From positions 62,001-126,000 of the forward strand of contig NZ_MSXW01000014.1 in the NCBI RefSeq assembly GCF_001945445.1: 64,000 nt of DNA. The letters run 5' to 3'. Below the pieces are notes generated by a model that was not told the origin of the DNA, ran no database searches, and was given only the letters and a program-made list of their open reading frames with translations. Source of the stretch: Pseudomonas sp. PA27(2017). Its GTDB lineage: Bacteria; Pseudomonadota; Gammaproteobacteria; Pseudomonadales; Pseudomonadaceae. This document shows positions 10,089 through 18,501 of the stretch, one piece after another (the stretch's first letter is position 1; each line of letters opens with the position of its first letter). The position numbers and the translations under genes are program-made.

Positions 10089-10515
10089 GGAGTTCCTTGG
10101 CGCGCTGGCAAAAGGCATCGACCATGGTGTTGGCGGCCTGATTGAACAGCGGCCCCAAGGTCGCGCGCATGATCGGGCCGGCGTAGTCGAAGGTCAGATC
10201 GAGGCTGATCTTGCAGGCCTTCTCGCCTAGCGCCTTGAACGTCCACTGGCCATGCAGGTGCTCGAACGGACCATCTTCCAGGCTCAGTTCGATCGACTGC
10301 CCCGGCACCAACACATTGCGCGTGGTGAAACGCTGGCTCAGGCCGGCCTTGGCCACTTCGAGGCTGGCGACCATGTGTGTGTCGCTGGCCTCGATGACCT
10401 CGCTCGACGCACACCAGGGCAGGAACTCGGGGTAGCGCTCGACATCATTGACCAGGTCATAGAGAGCCTGGGCCGGATAAGGGAGCAAGGCCGAGCGCTG
10501 GATGTGAGTACTCAT
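10078..10515 (-). CDS. ratA: RatA/PasT family START-domain protein (COQ10-like)
   Basis: This 145-residue polyketide cyclase/START-fold protein opens with the Leu-Tyr-Asp-Leu-Val-Asn-Asp-Val-Glu-Arg-Tyr-Pro-Glu-Phe-Leu-Pro-Trp-Cys motif that defines the family. In E. coli, RatA was described as an inhibitor of 50S-30S association, and relatives bind ubiquinone. It is paired with rnfH in an ratAB-like unit and is divergent from smpB. A 9-bp hairpin (10539-10562) sits in its 5' leader. Confidence 0.93.
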   Translation of the reverse strand: MSTHIQRSALLPYPAQALYDLVNDVERYPEFLPWCASSEVIEASDTHMVASLEVAKAGLSQRFTTRNVLVPGQSIELSLEDGPFEHLHGQWTFKALGEKACKISLDLTFDYAGPIMRATLGPLFNQAANTMVDAFCQRAKELHGQ

Positions 10516-10538
10516 AACGATTGAATTTCCACGGTTGA

Positions 10539-10665
10539 CGACATCGCAGCAGCGCGATGTCGCGGGCTGATGCTCTTACAACAGACATCAACCCGAAGCG
10601 AGTATCACAATATTGTCGGGGATTCGCCCCGAGGGCTCAAGCGCACGGCCGCCGCCGTGCTTTTT
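10539..10665 (+). ncRNA. Possible small RNA with intrinsic terminator between ratA and smpB
   Basis: The divergent ratA-smpB intergenic region contains three hairpins in tandem: CGACATCGC/GCGATGTCG (10539-10562), CGGGG/CCCCG (10617-10631) and GCACGGC/GCCGTGC followed by TTTTT (10643-10665). The last is a plus-strand intrinsic terminator, yet no plus-strand gene ends before it, so a short transcript starting in this gap would explain it. I see no convincing promoter; TTGACG at 10535 has a poor -10 partner. Alternatively the terminator may shield smpB from antisense read-through. Confidence 0.3.
10643..10665 (+). terminator. Orphan plus-strand intrinsic terminator
   Basis: A 7-bp GC stem with a 4-nt loop is followed by five T. 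It lies between divergent genes, so it does not end any annotated coding gene. Confidence 0.75.
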
Positions 10666-10808
10666 AGGGTCTGCACGAAGAGTTTCCGAGCGAAGGTCAG
10701 GCGAGGCAAAAATCGGTGAGGATGCGGAGTTTACGAGCTGTAAATGAGCAGTCCGAATCGATTTTTAACGGAGCATCACCGAGCGCAGGTACTTTTCGTA
10801 CAGAGCCT
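10666..10808. repeat. Long imperfect palindromic repeat, copy 1 (divergent)
   Basis: The ends AGGGTCTGCACGAAGAG and, inverted, AGGCTCTGTACGAAAAG enclose a core with GGCGAGGCAAAAA, GCTGTAAATGAGCA and TTTTTAACGGAGC. It shares this plan and orientation with the copies at 37872 and 40928. It lies directly upstream of the smpB promoter. Confidence 0.7.
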
Positions 10809-10843
10809 AGCGCGCCTGCATGGCGCTCTGTCACCGGACTCCC

Positions 10844-10849
10844 TATAAT
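10844..10849 (+). promoter_or_regulatory. smpB -10 element
   Basis: A perfect TATAAT lies only 9 nt before the smpB ATG. The -35 (TGGCGC, 17-nt spacer) is weak. Transcription would start at or next to the ATG, predicting a leaderless or nearly leaderless mRNA. Confidence 0.6.
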
Positions 10850-10858
10850 GCGCCGCCT

Positions 10859-11341
10859 ATGGCTAAACAAAAGAAACATCCGCAAGGCAGCATCGCCCAG
10901 AACAAGAAGGCGATGCACGACTATTTCGTGGAGTCCCGCTTCGAGGCCGGCCTGGCGCTGGCCGGCTGGGAAGTGAAGAGCCTGCGCGCCGGCAAAGCTC
11001 AGCTGGTCGACAGCTACGTCCTGCTCAAGGACGACGAAGCCTGGCTGATGGGCTGCCATATCACGCCGCTGAAGACCGCCAGCACCCACGTCATCGCTGA
11101 TCCGACGCGCACGCGCAAGCTGCTGCTCAATCGTCGCGAGCTGGAGAAGCTGTTCGGCGCCGTACAGCAGAAAGGCCACACCTGCGTGGCACTGTCGCTG
11201 TACTGGAAACAGCATCTGGTGAAGTGCGAGATCGCCCTGGCCAAGGGCAAAAAGGATTTCGACAAACGCCATACCGAGAAAGAGCGCGACGCCGATCGCG
11301 AAGTGCAGCGCGCCATGCGCAGCAAAGGCAAGGACGAGTAA
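10859..11341 (+). CDS. smpB: SsrA (tmRNA)-binding protein SmpB
   Basis: SmpB (160 residues) binds tmRNA and mediates trans-translation rescue of stalled ribosomes. The start Met-Ala-Lys-Gln-Lys-Lys-His matches the family. Conserved parts include [21 protein letters not shown] and the C-terminal Gly-Lys-Lys-Asp-Phe-Asp-Lys-Arg segment, which becomes helical in the ribosome. No ribosome site is present because a TATAAT box sits immediately upstream. The longer upstream reading is excluded by that promoter. Confidence 0.97.
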   Translation: MAKQKKHPQGSIAQNKKAMHDYFVESRFEAGLALAGWEVKSLRAGKAQLVDSYVLLKDDEAWLMGCHITPLKTASTHVIADPTRTRKLLLNRRELEKLFGAVQQKGHTCVALSLYWKQHLVKCEIALAKGKKDFDKRHTEKERDADREVQRAMRSKGKDE

Positions 11342-11362
11342 CTGCAGTTCCAGCAACTGCAG
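11342..11362. other. Hairpin after smpB
   Basis: The perfect 8-bp arms CTGCAGTT/AACTGCAG with a 5-nt loop start at the base after the smpB stop. There is no T-run, so it is a weak terminator or a 3' stabilising structure between converging smpB and lldR. Confidence 0.45.
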
Positions 11363-11404
11363 TGCGCTGCCCATCACCTCAACTGAGACAATCCCCGCGC
11401 CGCT

Positions 11405-12172
11405 CTAGAGCCCCTTGCGACGCTGCGCACGCAGTTCGCGTACTTCCTGCTGCAACACATCGGCCAACACTTCCTGCACGTAATCGATGTGCTGATTTGA
11501 CAGCGTACGCGCATCCTCGGCACGCCCCTGCATGATCGCTTCGTACAGGGCGCGGTGCTGCGCGTTTAGCATGCTGCGAGTCTCGCCACGCAAGGCATAC
11601 ATGCCGCCGATGTTGGTGACCACATTGCGCTTGAGCAGGTCGAACAGCCCACGAATGGTGTGCAACAGCACGGCATTGTGGCTGGCCTCGGCGATGGCCA
11701 GGTGAAAGCTGGCGTCCGCCGCCCCCTCTTCCGCCCGCGTCACTTCGCCGGCGCGACCGTAGCAATCCTGCAGGCGCTCGAACGCCTCGCTCAGGCGCTG
11801 ACGATCAACATCGGTGGCGCGCAATGCAGCGTAGTAGGCGCAGGAACCTTCCAGGGTATGCCGGAACTCGAGCAGATCGCGCTGCGCATCGGTATTGCTT
11901 TCCAGCAAGTGCATCAGCGGGTCGCTGAAGGTCGAGCCCAGGTTCTCGCACACGTAGGTGCCGCCGCCCTGGCGACTGATGAGCAGGCCCTTGGCAGCAA
12001 GTTTCTGAATGGCTTCACGCAGCGACGGGCGAGACACGCCGAACTGCTCGGCAAGCACCCGCTCGGCCGGCAGCCGCTCGCCAGCCTTGAGCGTGCCTTC
12101 GAGGATCATGGCCTCGAGGCGCTCGACGATATCGTCTGACAGCCGCCGCTGTCGCAGCGGACCAAAGTTCAT
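11405..12172 (-). CDS. lldR: GntR/FadR-family lactate regulator LldR
   Basis: This 255-residue regulator has an N-terminal winged helix-turn-helix (Gly-Glu-Arg-Leu-Pro-Ala-Glu-Arg-Val-Leu-Ala-Glu-Gln-Phe-Gly-Val-Ser-Arg-Pro-Ser-Leu) and a C-terminal all-helical FCD effector domain with the metal-site histidines (Phe-His-Leu-Ala-Ile and Gln-His). In pseudomonads LldR represses lldPD and is released by lactate. It is divergent from lldP, and the 15-bp operator at 12362 fits its family. I start at ATG 12172; the upstream TTG at 12199 is less likely. Confidence 0.9.
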   Translation of the reverse strand: MNFGPLRQRRLSDDIVERLEAMILEGTLKAGERLPAERVLAEQFGVSRPSLREAIQKLAAKGLLISRQGGGTYVCENLGSTFSDPLMHLLESNTDAQRDLLEFRHTLEGSCAYYAALRATDVDRQRLSEAFERLQDCYGRAGEVTRAEEGAADASFHLAIAEASHNAVLLHTIRGLFDLLKRNVVTNIGGMYALRGETRSMLNAQHRALYEAIMQGRAEDARTLSNQHIDYVQEVLADVLQQEVRELRAQRRKGL

Positions 12173-12361
12173 TGTTTCAACACTCCACAACCCCCGCAAA
12201 CGGCGCCAGATCGCCCGGCTGCCGAAAATCCGTGCAGCCTACCCAGTGGCATCTGGCGCCACAAGCACAGCACTCTTAGGCGCCCACTGCGACCAAAGTC
12301 GCAACGGTGCAAATTGACGCACCCAAGCAAAAGAAATTATTCTGGCGCTCGCCACTTGTAA

Positions 12362-12376
12362 ATTGGTCTTACCAAT
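12362..12376. promoter_or_regulatory. LldR/PdhR-type operator
   Basis: The perfect palindrome ATTGGT-CTT-ACCAAT matches the FadR/PdhR/LldR operator core (TTGGT-N3-ACCAA). It lies in the lldR-lldP intergenic region, about 93 nt before lldP. Confidence 0.8.
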
Positions 12377-12468
12377 AATAACAACCCGTTCGCAAAACTG
12401 CTCTGCACTCGGTGAATCACCAGCAGCTCGCGATCAGGCGATACCAACAACAATCAGCGAGCCTCCCC

Positions 12469-14154
12469 ATGCAAACATGGCAACAGTTCTACACGCCGCT
12501 CGGCAGCCTTGGCCTGTCCGCACTAGCGGCCGTGATCCCCATCGTCTTCTTCTTTCTCGCCCTCGCCGTATTCCGCCTCAAAGGGCATGTAGCGGGCAGC
12601 ATCACTCTGGCGCTGTCGATCATCATCGCCATCGCTGCCTTCGGCATGCCGGTGGACATGGCCCTGGCCGCCGCCGGCTATGGCTTCGCCTACGGCCTGT
12701 GGCCGATCGCCTGGATCATCGTCGCGGCAGTGTTCCTCTACAAACTGACCGTCAAGAGCGGCCAGTTCGAAGTCATCCGCAGCTCGGTGCTGTCGATCAC
12801 CGATGACCAGCGCCTGCAGGTACTGCTGATCGGCTTCTCGTTCGGTGCTTTCCTCGAAGGCGCGGCGGGCTTCGGCGCACCGGTGGCGATCACCGCCGCC
12901 CTGCTCGTCGGCCTGGGTTTCAACCCGCTCTATGCCGCTGGCCTGTGCCTGATCGCCAACACCGCCCCGGTGGCGTTCGGCGCCCTGGGCATCCCAATCA
13001 TCGTCGCCGGCCAGGTCACGGGCATCGACGCTTTCAAGATCGGCGCCATGACCGGCCGCCAGTTGCCCATCCTGTCGATCATCGTGCCGTTCTGGCTGGT
13101 GGCGATGATGGACGGCTGGAAAGGCATCCGCGAAACTTGGCCGGCTGCGCTGGTGGCTGGCGTGAGTTTCGCCATCACCCAGTACTACACCTCCAACTAC
13201 ATCGGCCCGGAGCTGCCGGACATCACCTCGGCGCTGGTCAGCCTGGTATGCCTGACCCTGTTCCTCAAGGTCTGGCAGCCCAAGCGCGCTGCCGACAGCC
13301 AGGTCGCCGGCACTTCCGGTGGCGCTGCGGTAGCCGGCGGTTTCGGCGGTGTGCGCAGCACCACGCCGTCGCCCTACAGCTTCGCGCAGATCCTCAAGGC
13401 CTGGTCGCCCTTCCTGATTCTCACCGCCATGGTCACCGTCTGGACGCTGAAACCCTTCAAGGCGCTGTTCGCCCCAGGCGGCGCGCTGGATCACCTGGTG
13501 TTCATGCTGCCGATCCCGCATCTGGATCAGTTGGTGGTCAAGGTCGCCCCCATCGTCACCAACCCGACGCCGATCGCTGCCGTCTTCAAGCTCGATCCGA
13601 TCTCGGCGACCGGCACTGCGATCTTCTTCTCCGCCGTCCTGTCGATGCTGGTTCTGAAGATCAACATCAAAAATGGTCTGACCACTTTGAAGGAAACCTT
13701 TTACGAACTGCGCTGGCCCATCCTGTCCATCGGCATGGTGCTGGCATTCGCCTTCGTCACCAACTACTCCGGCATGTCGACTACCCTGGCCCTGGTGTTG
13801 GCGGGAACCGGCGCGGCCTTCCCGTTCTTCTCGCCGTTCCTCGGCTGGCTGGGCGTGTTCCTGACCGGCTCGGATACCTCGTCCAATGCGCTGTTCGGCT
13901 CGCTGCAAGCCACCACGGCGCACCAGATCGGCGTCAGCGATACCCTGCTGGTCGCGGCCAACACCAGCGGCGGCGTAACCGGCAAGATGATTTCACCGCA
14001 ATCGATCGCCGTGGCCTGCGCCGCGACCGGCATTGTCGGCAAGGAATCCGACCTGTTCCGCTTCACGCTCAAGCACAGCCTGATCTTCGCCACCTTCGTC
14101 GGCCTGATCACCTTGACGCAGGCTTACTGGCTGACCGGCATGCTGGTGCACTGA
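12469..14154 (+). CDS. lldP: L-lactate permease
   Basis: LldP (561 residues) is an inner-membrane lactate/H+ symporter with a dozen or more hydrophobic helices. Family segments include [12 protein letters not shown] and Leu-Thr-Gly-Ser-Asp-Thr-Ser-Ser-Asn near the C-terminus. I begin at ATG 12469 ([13 protein letters not shown]), as in P. aeruginosa; upstream in-frame codons are not conserved. It leads the lldP-lldD-dld operon and should be induced by lactate through LldR. A hairpin follows the gene. Confidence 0.96.
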   Translation: MQTWQQFYTPLGSLGLSALAAVIPIVFFFLALAVFRLKGHVAGSITLALSIIIAIAAFGMPVDMALAAAGYGFAYGLWPIAWIIVAAVFLYKLTVKSGQFEVIRSSVLSITDDQRLQVLLIGFSFGAFLEGAAGFGAPVAITAALLVGLGFNPLYAAGLCLIANTAPVAFGALGIPIIVAGQVTGIDAFKIGAMTGRQLPILSIIVPFWLVAMMDGWKGIRETWPAALVAGVSFAITQYYTSNYIGPELPDITSALVSLVCLTLFLKVWQPKRAADSQVAGTSGGAAVAGGFGGVRSTTPSPYSFAQILKAWSPFLILTAMVTVWTLKPFKALFAPGGALDHLVFMLPIPHLDQLVVKVAPIVTNPTPIAAVFKLDPISATGTAIFFSAVLSMLVLKINIKNGLTTLKETFYELRWPILSIGMVLAFAFVTNYSGMSTTLALVLAGTGAAFPFFSPFLGWLGVFLTGSDTSSNALFGSLQATTAHQIGVSDTLLVAANTSGGVTGKMISPQSIAVACAATGIVGKESDLFRFTLKHSLIFATFVGLITLTQAYWLTGMLVH

Positions 14155-14247
14155 GGTACGAGCAGCTGCGCGTCGGCCCTGCGGCCACGCGCTGTTCAGA
14201 ATCACTGAATGCAAACGCAACGCCCTGACGGGGCGTGCTACACACCC

Positions 14248-14273
14248 AAAGCCCGCGACAGTGTCCGGGCTTT
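14248..14273 (+). other. Hairpin between lldP and lldD
   Basis: An 8-bp stem (AAAGCCCG/CGGGCTTT) encloses a 10-nt loop, with a second small CGCCC/GGGCG hairpin just upstream. With only three T it probably attenuates or processes the operon message so that permease and enzymes are made at different levels. Confidence 0.5.
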
Positions 14274-14318
14274 GTCGCTGCCGCGGCGACGCGCCAGCCC
14301 AGACACGGAATAGAGCCC

Positions 14319-15458
14319 ATGATCATTTCTGCCTCCACCGATTACCGCGCCGCTGCCCAGCGGCGCCTGCCGCCGTTTCTGTTCCACTACATCGATGGCG
14401 GCGCCTATGCCGAGTACACCCTCAAGCGCAACGTCGAAGACCTGGCAGGCATCGCCCTGCGCCAGCGCGTGCTGAAGAACATGGCCGAGCTGAGTCTGGA
14501 AACGAGGCTATTCGGCGAAACCTTGTCGATGCCGGTGGCCCTGGCACCGGTCGGCCTGACCGGCATGTACGCGCGCCGCGGTGAAGTGCAGGCCGCCAAG
14601 GCAGCGGCGGACAAGGGCATCCCCTTTACGTTGTCGACCGTGTCGGTGTGCCCGATCGAAGAGGTCGCACCAGCGATCAGTCGGCCAATGTGGTTCCAGC
14701 TGTATGTACTGAAAGACCGCGGCTTCATGAAGAACGCCCTAGAGCGCGCCAAGGCCGCGGGCGTGACCACTCTGGTGTTCACCGTGGACATGCCCACGCC
14801 CGGTGCCCGCTACCGTGACGCCCACTCCGGCATGAGCGGGCCGAACGCTGCCATGCGCCGCATGCTGCAGGCTTTCACGCACCCGGCCTGGGCCTGGGAC
14901 GTGGGCCTGATGGGCAAGCCTCACGATCTGGGTAACATCTCCACCTACCGCGGCAACCCGACTGGGCTGGCTGATTACATCGGCTGGCTGGGCGCCAACT
15001 TCGACCCGTCGATTTCCTGGAAGGATCTGGAGTGGATTCGTGAGTTCTGGGACGGCCCGATGGTCATCAAGGGCATTCTCGATGCCGAGGATGCGCGCGA
15101 CGCGGTCAAGTTCGGCGCCGACGGCATCGTGGTCTCCAACCACGGCGGTCGCCAGCTCGATGGCGTGCTGTCCAGCGCCCGCGCACTGCCGGCCATTGCC
15201 GATGCGGTGAAAGGCGACCTGAAGATTCTCGCCGATTCCGGCGTCCGCAGCGGCCTCGACGTGGTGCGCATGATCGCCCTCGGCGCCGACACGGTGATGC
15301 TCGGCCGCGCCTTCGTGTATGCCCTGGCTGCCGCAGGTGGTACCGGGGTGAGCAACCTGCTGAGTCTGATCGACAAGGAAATGCGCGTGGCCATGGTGCT
15401 GACCGGCGCCAGGTCCATCGACCAGATCAGTGCCGACTCTCTGGTTCGGGAGCTCTGA
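14319..15458 (+). CDS. lldD: L-lactate dehydrogenase (quinone/cytochrome, FMN)
   Basis: LldD (379 residues) is a membrane-associated FMN enzyme that oxidises L-lactate to pyruvate and passes electrons to the quinone pool. It is a TIM-barrel alpha-hydroxyacid dehydrogenase with the active-site signature [10 protein letters not shown] (catalytic His) and the phosphate-binding end Leu-Gly-Arg-Ala. The start Met-Ile-Ile-Ser-Ala-Ser-Thr-Asp-Tyr is the family start. One base separates its stop from dld, so translation is probably coupled. Confidence 0.97.
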   Translation: MIISASTDYRAAAQRRLPPFLFHYIDGGAYAEYTLKRNVEDLAGIALRQRVLKNMAELSLETRLFGETLSMPVALAPVGLTGMYARRGEVQAAKAAADKGIPFTLSTVSVCPIEEVAPAISRPMWFQLYVLKDRGFMKNALERAKAAGVTTLVFTVDMPTPGARYRDAHSGMSGPNAAMRRMLQAFTHPAWAWDVGLMGKPHDLGNISTYRGNPTGLADYIGWLGANFDPSISWKDLEWIREFWDGPMVIKGILDAEDARDAVKFGADGIVVSNHGGRQLDGVLSSARALPAIADAVKGDLKILADSGVRSGLDVVRMIALGADTVMLGRAFVYALAAAGGTGVSNLLSLIDKEMRVAMVLTGARSIDQISADSLVREL

Positions 15459-15459
15459 G

Positions 15460-17166
15460 ATGATCAGCCGCGACAGCCTGCTCAAACAACTACGCGACGC
15501 CGTCGGCCACGACCATGTGCTCACCGACGGGCAAAGCACCCGGCGCTTTCGCAAGGGCCACCGTACCGGCGAGGGCAACGTACTGGCCGTGGTGCGCCCC
15601 GCTACGCTGCTGGAACAGTGGCGGGTGCTCGAAGCAGCCGTGGCCGCCGACCGCATCGTCATCATGCAGGCGGCCAACACCGGCCTGACCGGCGGCTCGA
15701 CGCCGGACGGTAACGATTACGACCGCGAAATCGTGCTGATCAACACCCTGCGAATCACCGGCGTACAACTGATCAACGAGGGCGCGCAGGTGATATGCCT
15801 GCCCGGCGCCACCCTCGACCGCCTGGAGCAGGCCCTGGCACCTCTGGGCCGTGAGCCGCATTCGGTGATTGGCTCGTCGTGTATCGGCGCTTCGGTGCTC
15901 GGCGGCGTGTGCAACAACTCTGGCGGCTCGCTGGTACGCCGTGGACCGGCCTACACCGAGCTCGCGCTCTATGCCCAGGTGAGGGCCGATGGTTCCTTGG
16001 AGCTGGTCAATCACCTGGGTATCGACCTGGGCAACAGCCCCGAGGAAATCCTCACGCGCCTGCAGCGCGGCGACTACAGCCCGCACCAGGTCTGCAACGA
16101 GGCAGCCGGCAAAGCCTCGGACCAGCGCTACGGCGAGCACGTACGCGATGTCGACGCCGACACGCCGGCACGTTTCAACGCCGACCCTTCACGGCTGTTC
16201 GAAGCCTCGGGCTCGGCAGGCAAGCTGTGCCTGTTCGCCGTGCGCCTGGACACCTTCCCCAAGGAGCCGAGTACGGTCTTCTACATTGGCACCAATGCCG
16301 CAGACGACCTGACCGAGGTACGCCGCCACCTGCTCAACCGGCTGCCGAGCCTGCCGATCGCCGGGGAATACATTCACCGCACCGCTTTCGACATCGGCGA
16401 GCGGTACGGCAAGGACACCTTTCTGTTGATCGACCGCTTCGGCACCGCCCGGGTGCCTGGGGCCTTCGCCCTGAAAAGCCGGGTCGATGGTTTCTTCGAG
16501 CGCTTCGGCCTGCGCGGCGTCAGTGATCGTATCATCCAGTTGGCCATGAACCTGTTACCCAGCCACCTGCCGGCGCGCATGCGCCAGTACCGCGACCGCT
16601 TCGAACATCACCTGATGATTCGCGTGGCCAACGACAGCCTGGATGAAACCCGGCGTTTTCTCGCCGAGTACTTCGGCAGCGCCACCACCGGAGCCTTTTT
16701 CGAGTGCGACGCCGACGAGGGCCGCAAGGCCTTCCTGCACCGCTTCGCCATTGCCGGCGCGGCGATTCGCTACCGTGAGGCGCACCCCGGCAGCGTCGAG
16801 GACATCCTCGCCCTGGATATTGCCCTGCGCCGCAACGACCGCGACTGGGTGGAAACGCTACCGGCGCAAATGGAGGCGCAGATCATCCACAAGCTTTACT
16901 ACGGGCACTTCTTCTGCCACGTGTTCCACCAGGACTACATCGTCAAGAAGGGCGTCGATCCGATCGCCATGGAACACGCGATGTGGAAGCTGCTCGACGA
17001 GCGTCGCGCCGAGTACCCGGCCGAGCACAACGTTGGCCATCTTTACGTCGCCAAACCGGCCCTGGCGGACTTCTACCGCGAGCTGGACCCGACCAATGCC
17101 TTCAACCCGGGCATCGGCCAGACGTCGAAGAAAAAGCACTGGGAATCCTGCTGCAAGAATCACTGA
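15460..17166 (+). CDS. dld: Quinone-dependent D-lactate dehydrogenase
   Basis: Dld (568 residues) is a peripheral membrane FAD enzyme oxidising D-lactate to pyruvate. An N-terminal FAD-binding (PCMH-type) domain carries Gln-Ala-Ala-Asn-Thr-Gly-Leu-Thr-Gly-Gly-Ser-Thr-Pro. The C-terminal membrane-binding and cap regions match the E. coli Dld type in length and in the ending Gly-Gln-Thr-Ser-Lys-Lys-Lys. A GGGAG site inside the end of lldD serves its ATG. In P. aeruginosa I recall a different, larger iron-sulfur flavoprotein at this operon position, so the lineage here uses another D-lactate enzyme. Confidence 0.95.
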   Translation: MISRDSLLKQLRDAVGHDHVLTDGQSTRRFRKGHRTGEGNVLAVVRPATLLEQWRVLEAAVAADRIVIMQAANTGLTGGSTPDGNDYDREIVLINTLRITGVQLINEGAQVICLPGATLDRLEQALAPLGREPHSVIGSSCIGASVLGGVCNNSGGSLVRRGPAYTELALYAQVRADGSLELVNHLGIDLGNSPEEILTRLQRGDYSPHQVCNEAAGKASDQRYGEHVRDVDADTPARFNADPSRLFEASGSAGKLCLFAVRLDTFPKEPSTVFYIGTNAADDLTEVRRHLLNRLPSLPIAGEYIHRTAFDIGERYGKDTFLLIDRFGTARVPGAFALKSRVDGFFERFGLRGVSDRIIQLAMNLLPSHLPARMRQYRDRFEHHLMIRVANDSLDETRRFLAEYFGSATTGAFFECDADEGRKAFLHRFAIAGAAIRYREAHPGSVEDILALDIALRRNDRDWVETLPAQMEAQIIHKLYYGHFFCHVFHQDYIVKKGVDPIAMEHAMWKLLDERRAEYPAEHNVGHLYVAKPALADFYRELDPTNAFNPGIGQTSKKKHWESCCKNH

Positions 17167-17183
17167 GGCACGAAAAGAAGAAA

Positions 17184-17205
17184 GGGGAGACCTCTCGGCC
17201 TCCCC
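17184..17205 (+). other. Hairpin after dld
   Basis: A GGGGAG/CTCCCC stem with a 10-nt loop lies 18 nt after the dld stop, without a clear T-run. It is a possible weak terminator of the lactate operon. Confidence 0.4.
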
Positions 17206-17241
17206 TCTCGTAGATGTCCTGTGCTGGCAATTCTGTCGCCG

Positions 17242-17397
17242 CTTTCGTCGCCCGCCTGGTTGGGCAGTGCGGACCCGGGTGCCGTGACGACCCGGTAGGG
17301 TCGGCGGCGCCAGCTCCCCTGATTGGGCGAGCCGGGTGGACGTGTCGTCCGGGCCGTGAAACTGAGGTAAAGATTACGCCCACGGCCGCGACGAAAG
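17242..17397. ncRNA. Structured intergenic element closed by a perfect 10-bp stem (unknown class)
   Basis: The 322-nt gap between dld and the Lrp gene holds no coding sequence I believe in. It does hold a multi-branch fold. CTTTCGTCGC (17242-17251) pairs with GCGACGAAAG (17388-17397). Inside, in order, are CCGCCTG/CAGtGCGG (17252-17272), CCGGGT/ACCCGG (17275-17295), GCTCCCC/GGGcGAGC (17313-17332) and GGCCGTG/CACGGCC (17352-17387), the last abutting the closing stem. Two hairpins share a CTGRTTGGGC loop region. I do not match it to a riboswitch or sRNA I know. Strand is unknown; plus would make it the leader of the Lrp gene. A repeat element is the alternative. Confidence 0.4.
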
Positions 17398-17488
17398 ATT
17401 GCTAACATTGCTGACCATCCGAGCATTTGCGCAATAATAAATCGATAAATACACCAAAACAGCAATCTGATAACGAAATCGGTTACCC

Positions 17489-17968
17489 ATGAACAAACTC
17501 GATCGCTACGACCTGAATATTCTCGCCGAATTGCAGCGCGACGCGACGCTGTCCAATCAGGAACTGGCCGAGCGTATCGGCCTGTCACCCTCACCCTGCT
17601 CACGCCGCGTCAAACAACTGCAGGATGACGGCTACATCACTGGCCAGGTCGCGCTGCTCGACCGCCGCCAACTGGGCCTCACCCTAACCGCCTATGTACT
17701 GATCGGCATGGATCGCCATACGCCCGAACGCTTCGAGCACTTCCAGGAAGAAATCCGCAAATGCCCGGAAGTGCTGGAGTGCTGCCTGGTTACCGGGATG
17801 GACGCCGACTACCAGCTCAAGGTGGTGGTGCCTGACATGGATCATTACCAGAAGCTGCTGCTCGGCACCCTGACCCGGATCGATGGCGTGTCCAGCGTGC
17901 GCTCGAGCTTCGTGCTGCAGCAGATCCTCTCCAGCACTCAACTGCCCCTGCAGCACCTGCGCGGCTAG
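17489..17968 (+). CDS. Lrp/AsnC family transcriptional regulator
   Basis: This 159-residue regulator has an N-terminal helix-turn-helix (Leu-Ser-Asn-Gln-Glu-Leu-Ala-Glu-Arg-Ile-Gly-Leu-Ser-Pro-Ser-Pro-Cys-Ser-Arg-Arg-Val) and a C-terminal RAM effector domain (about 68-150) with the Gly-Met-Asp-Ala-Asp-Tyr-Gln-Leu-Lys-Val turn. Such proteins sense amino acids as octamers. It stands alone between the lactate operon and a repeat-rich gap, so its target is unclear and may be unlinked or autoregulatory. The upstream 90 nt are AT-rich compared with the window and probably hold the promoter. Confidence 0.92.
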   Translation: MNKLDRYDLNILAELQRDATLSNQELAERIGLSPSPCSRRVKQLQDDGYITGQVALLDRRQLGLTLTAYVLIGMDRHTPERFEHFQEEIRKCPEVLECCLVTGMDADYQLKVVVPDMDHYQKLLLGTLTRIDGVSSVRSSFVLQQILSSTQLPLQHLRG

Positions 17969-18390
17969 GAACCTGTTCACAATCTTCCAGCCCAGGCTCG
18001 TCGATTCTGGCAGTTAAGTGGCGGGAGCGGCCTTTTGTAGGGTGGACCGGGTCGCGTTGACGACGCTTCACCTACGCGGCCCGACCCGTCCACCGCTCTG
18101 CGATCGCAATGGTGGATGACAAGAGCGTCAGCTACACGCCCCGATCCACCCTATGTGGCGGGCGACCGCTTCTGCCTTGTAGTTGCCTCTACATGCGCAT
18201 ACAAGACTTTGAACTTGGCCCGTTTTTGTGGGAGCCGCGACCTCGCGGCGAATTAGTCAGGCTCCGCCGATAGGCAGTTAGGCTGCAATCGTTTCGCCCC
18301 GAGGTCGGGGCTCCCACAGGTTAGTTTGAATGTCCGCCTCTGCCTTGTAGCTGCCGCTTCATGTTAATGAAGATCATGAACAGGCTCTAA
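17966..18390. mobile_element. Candidate MITE-like composite element
   Basis: The gap between the Lrp stop and the next gene is bounded by imperfect 21-bp inverted repeats containing GAACCTGTTCACAATCTT at the left end and, inverted, GAGCCTGTTCATGATCTT at the right (16 of 21 match). Inside are a palindrome with 9-bp outer arms TAGGGTGGA/TCCACCCTA (18038-18153) and a REP pair (18227-18318). The REP pair is flanked by a 17-nt direct repeat (18171-18187 and 18339-18355, 16 of 17 identical). There is no coding capacity. The left end overlaps the Lrp stop codon. Confidence 0.45.
18227..18318. repeat. Inverted pair of Pseudomonas REP sequences
   Basis: TGTGGGAGCC (18227-18236) and GGCTCCCACA (18309-18318) are perfect inverted ends. 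Each is followed inward by a GC-rich palindrome (GCGACCTCGCGGCGAA and its mirror). This is the common Pseudomonas REP/BIME arrangement. Confidence 0.8.
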
Positions 18391-18501
18391 GACCATCAGG
18401 CAACTACGCCTACTGGCCGGCAACGCTGTAATATCCACACCTTTGTTGTGCCTTGCCGCCCGCCCCCGGGCGGCAGCCGATGGATCGTCGCCGAGGTCAG
18501 G

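Noticed and set aside
10616..10665. Possible tmRNA or tRNA fragment next to smpB
   Set aside because: No tRNA-like acceptor or T-loop sequence and no tag-peptide frame; only short hairpins and a terminator are present.
12523..13923. 466-codon minus-strand ORF opposite lldP
   Set aside because: Antisense shadow of the permease gene, very rich in Arg/Asp/Gln/Gly as expected for reverse reading of hydrophobic codons.
17242..17397. Known riboswitch classes (TPP, cobalamin, glycine, lysine, SAM, guanidine) for the structured element
   Set aside because: None of the conserved core sequences I know for these classes is visible, so it is left as an unknown element.
17160..17603. Minus-strand and plus-strand ORFs across the dld-Lrp gap
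   Set aside because: They overlap the inverted-repeat structure and the regulator start, lack ribosome sites and give low-complexity Arg/Gly/Pro-rich products.
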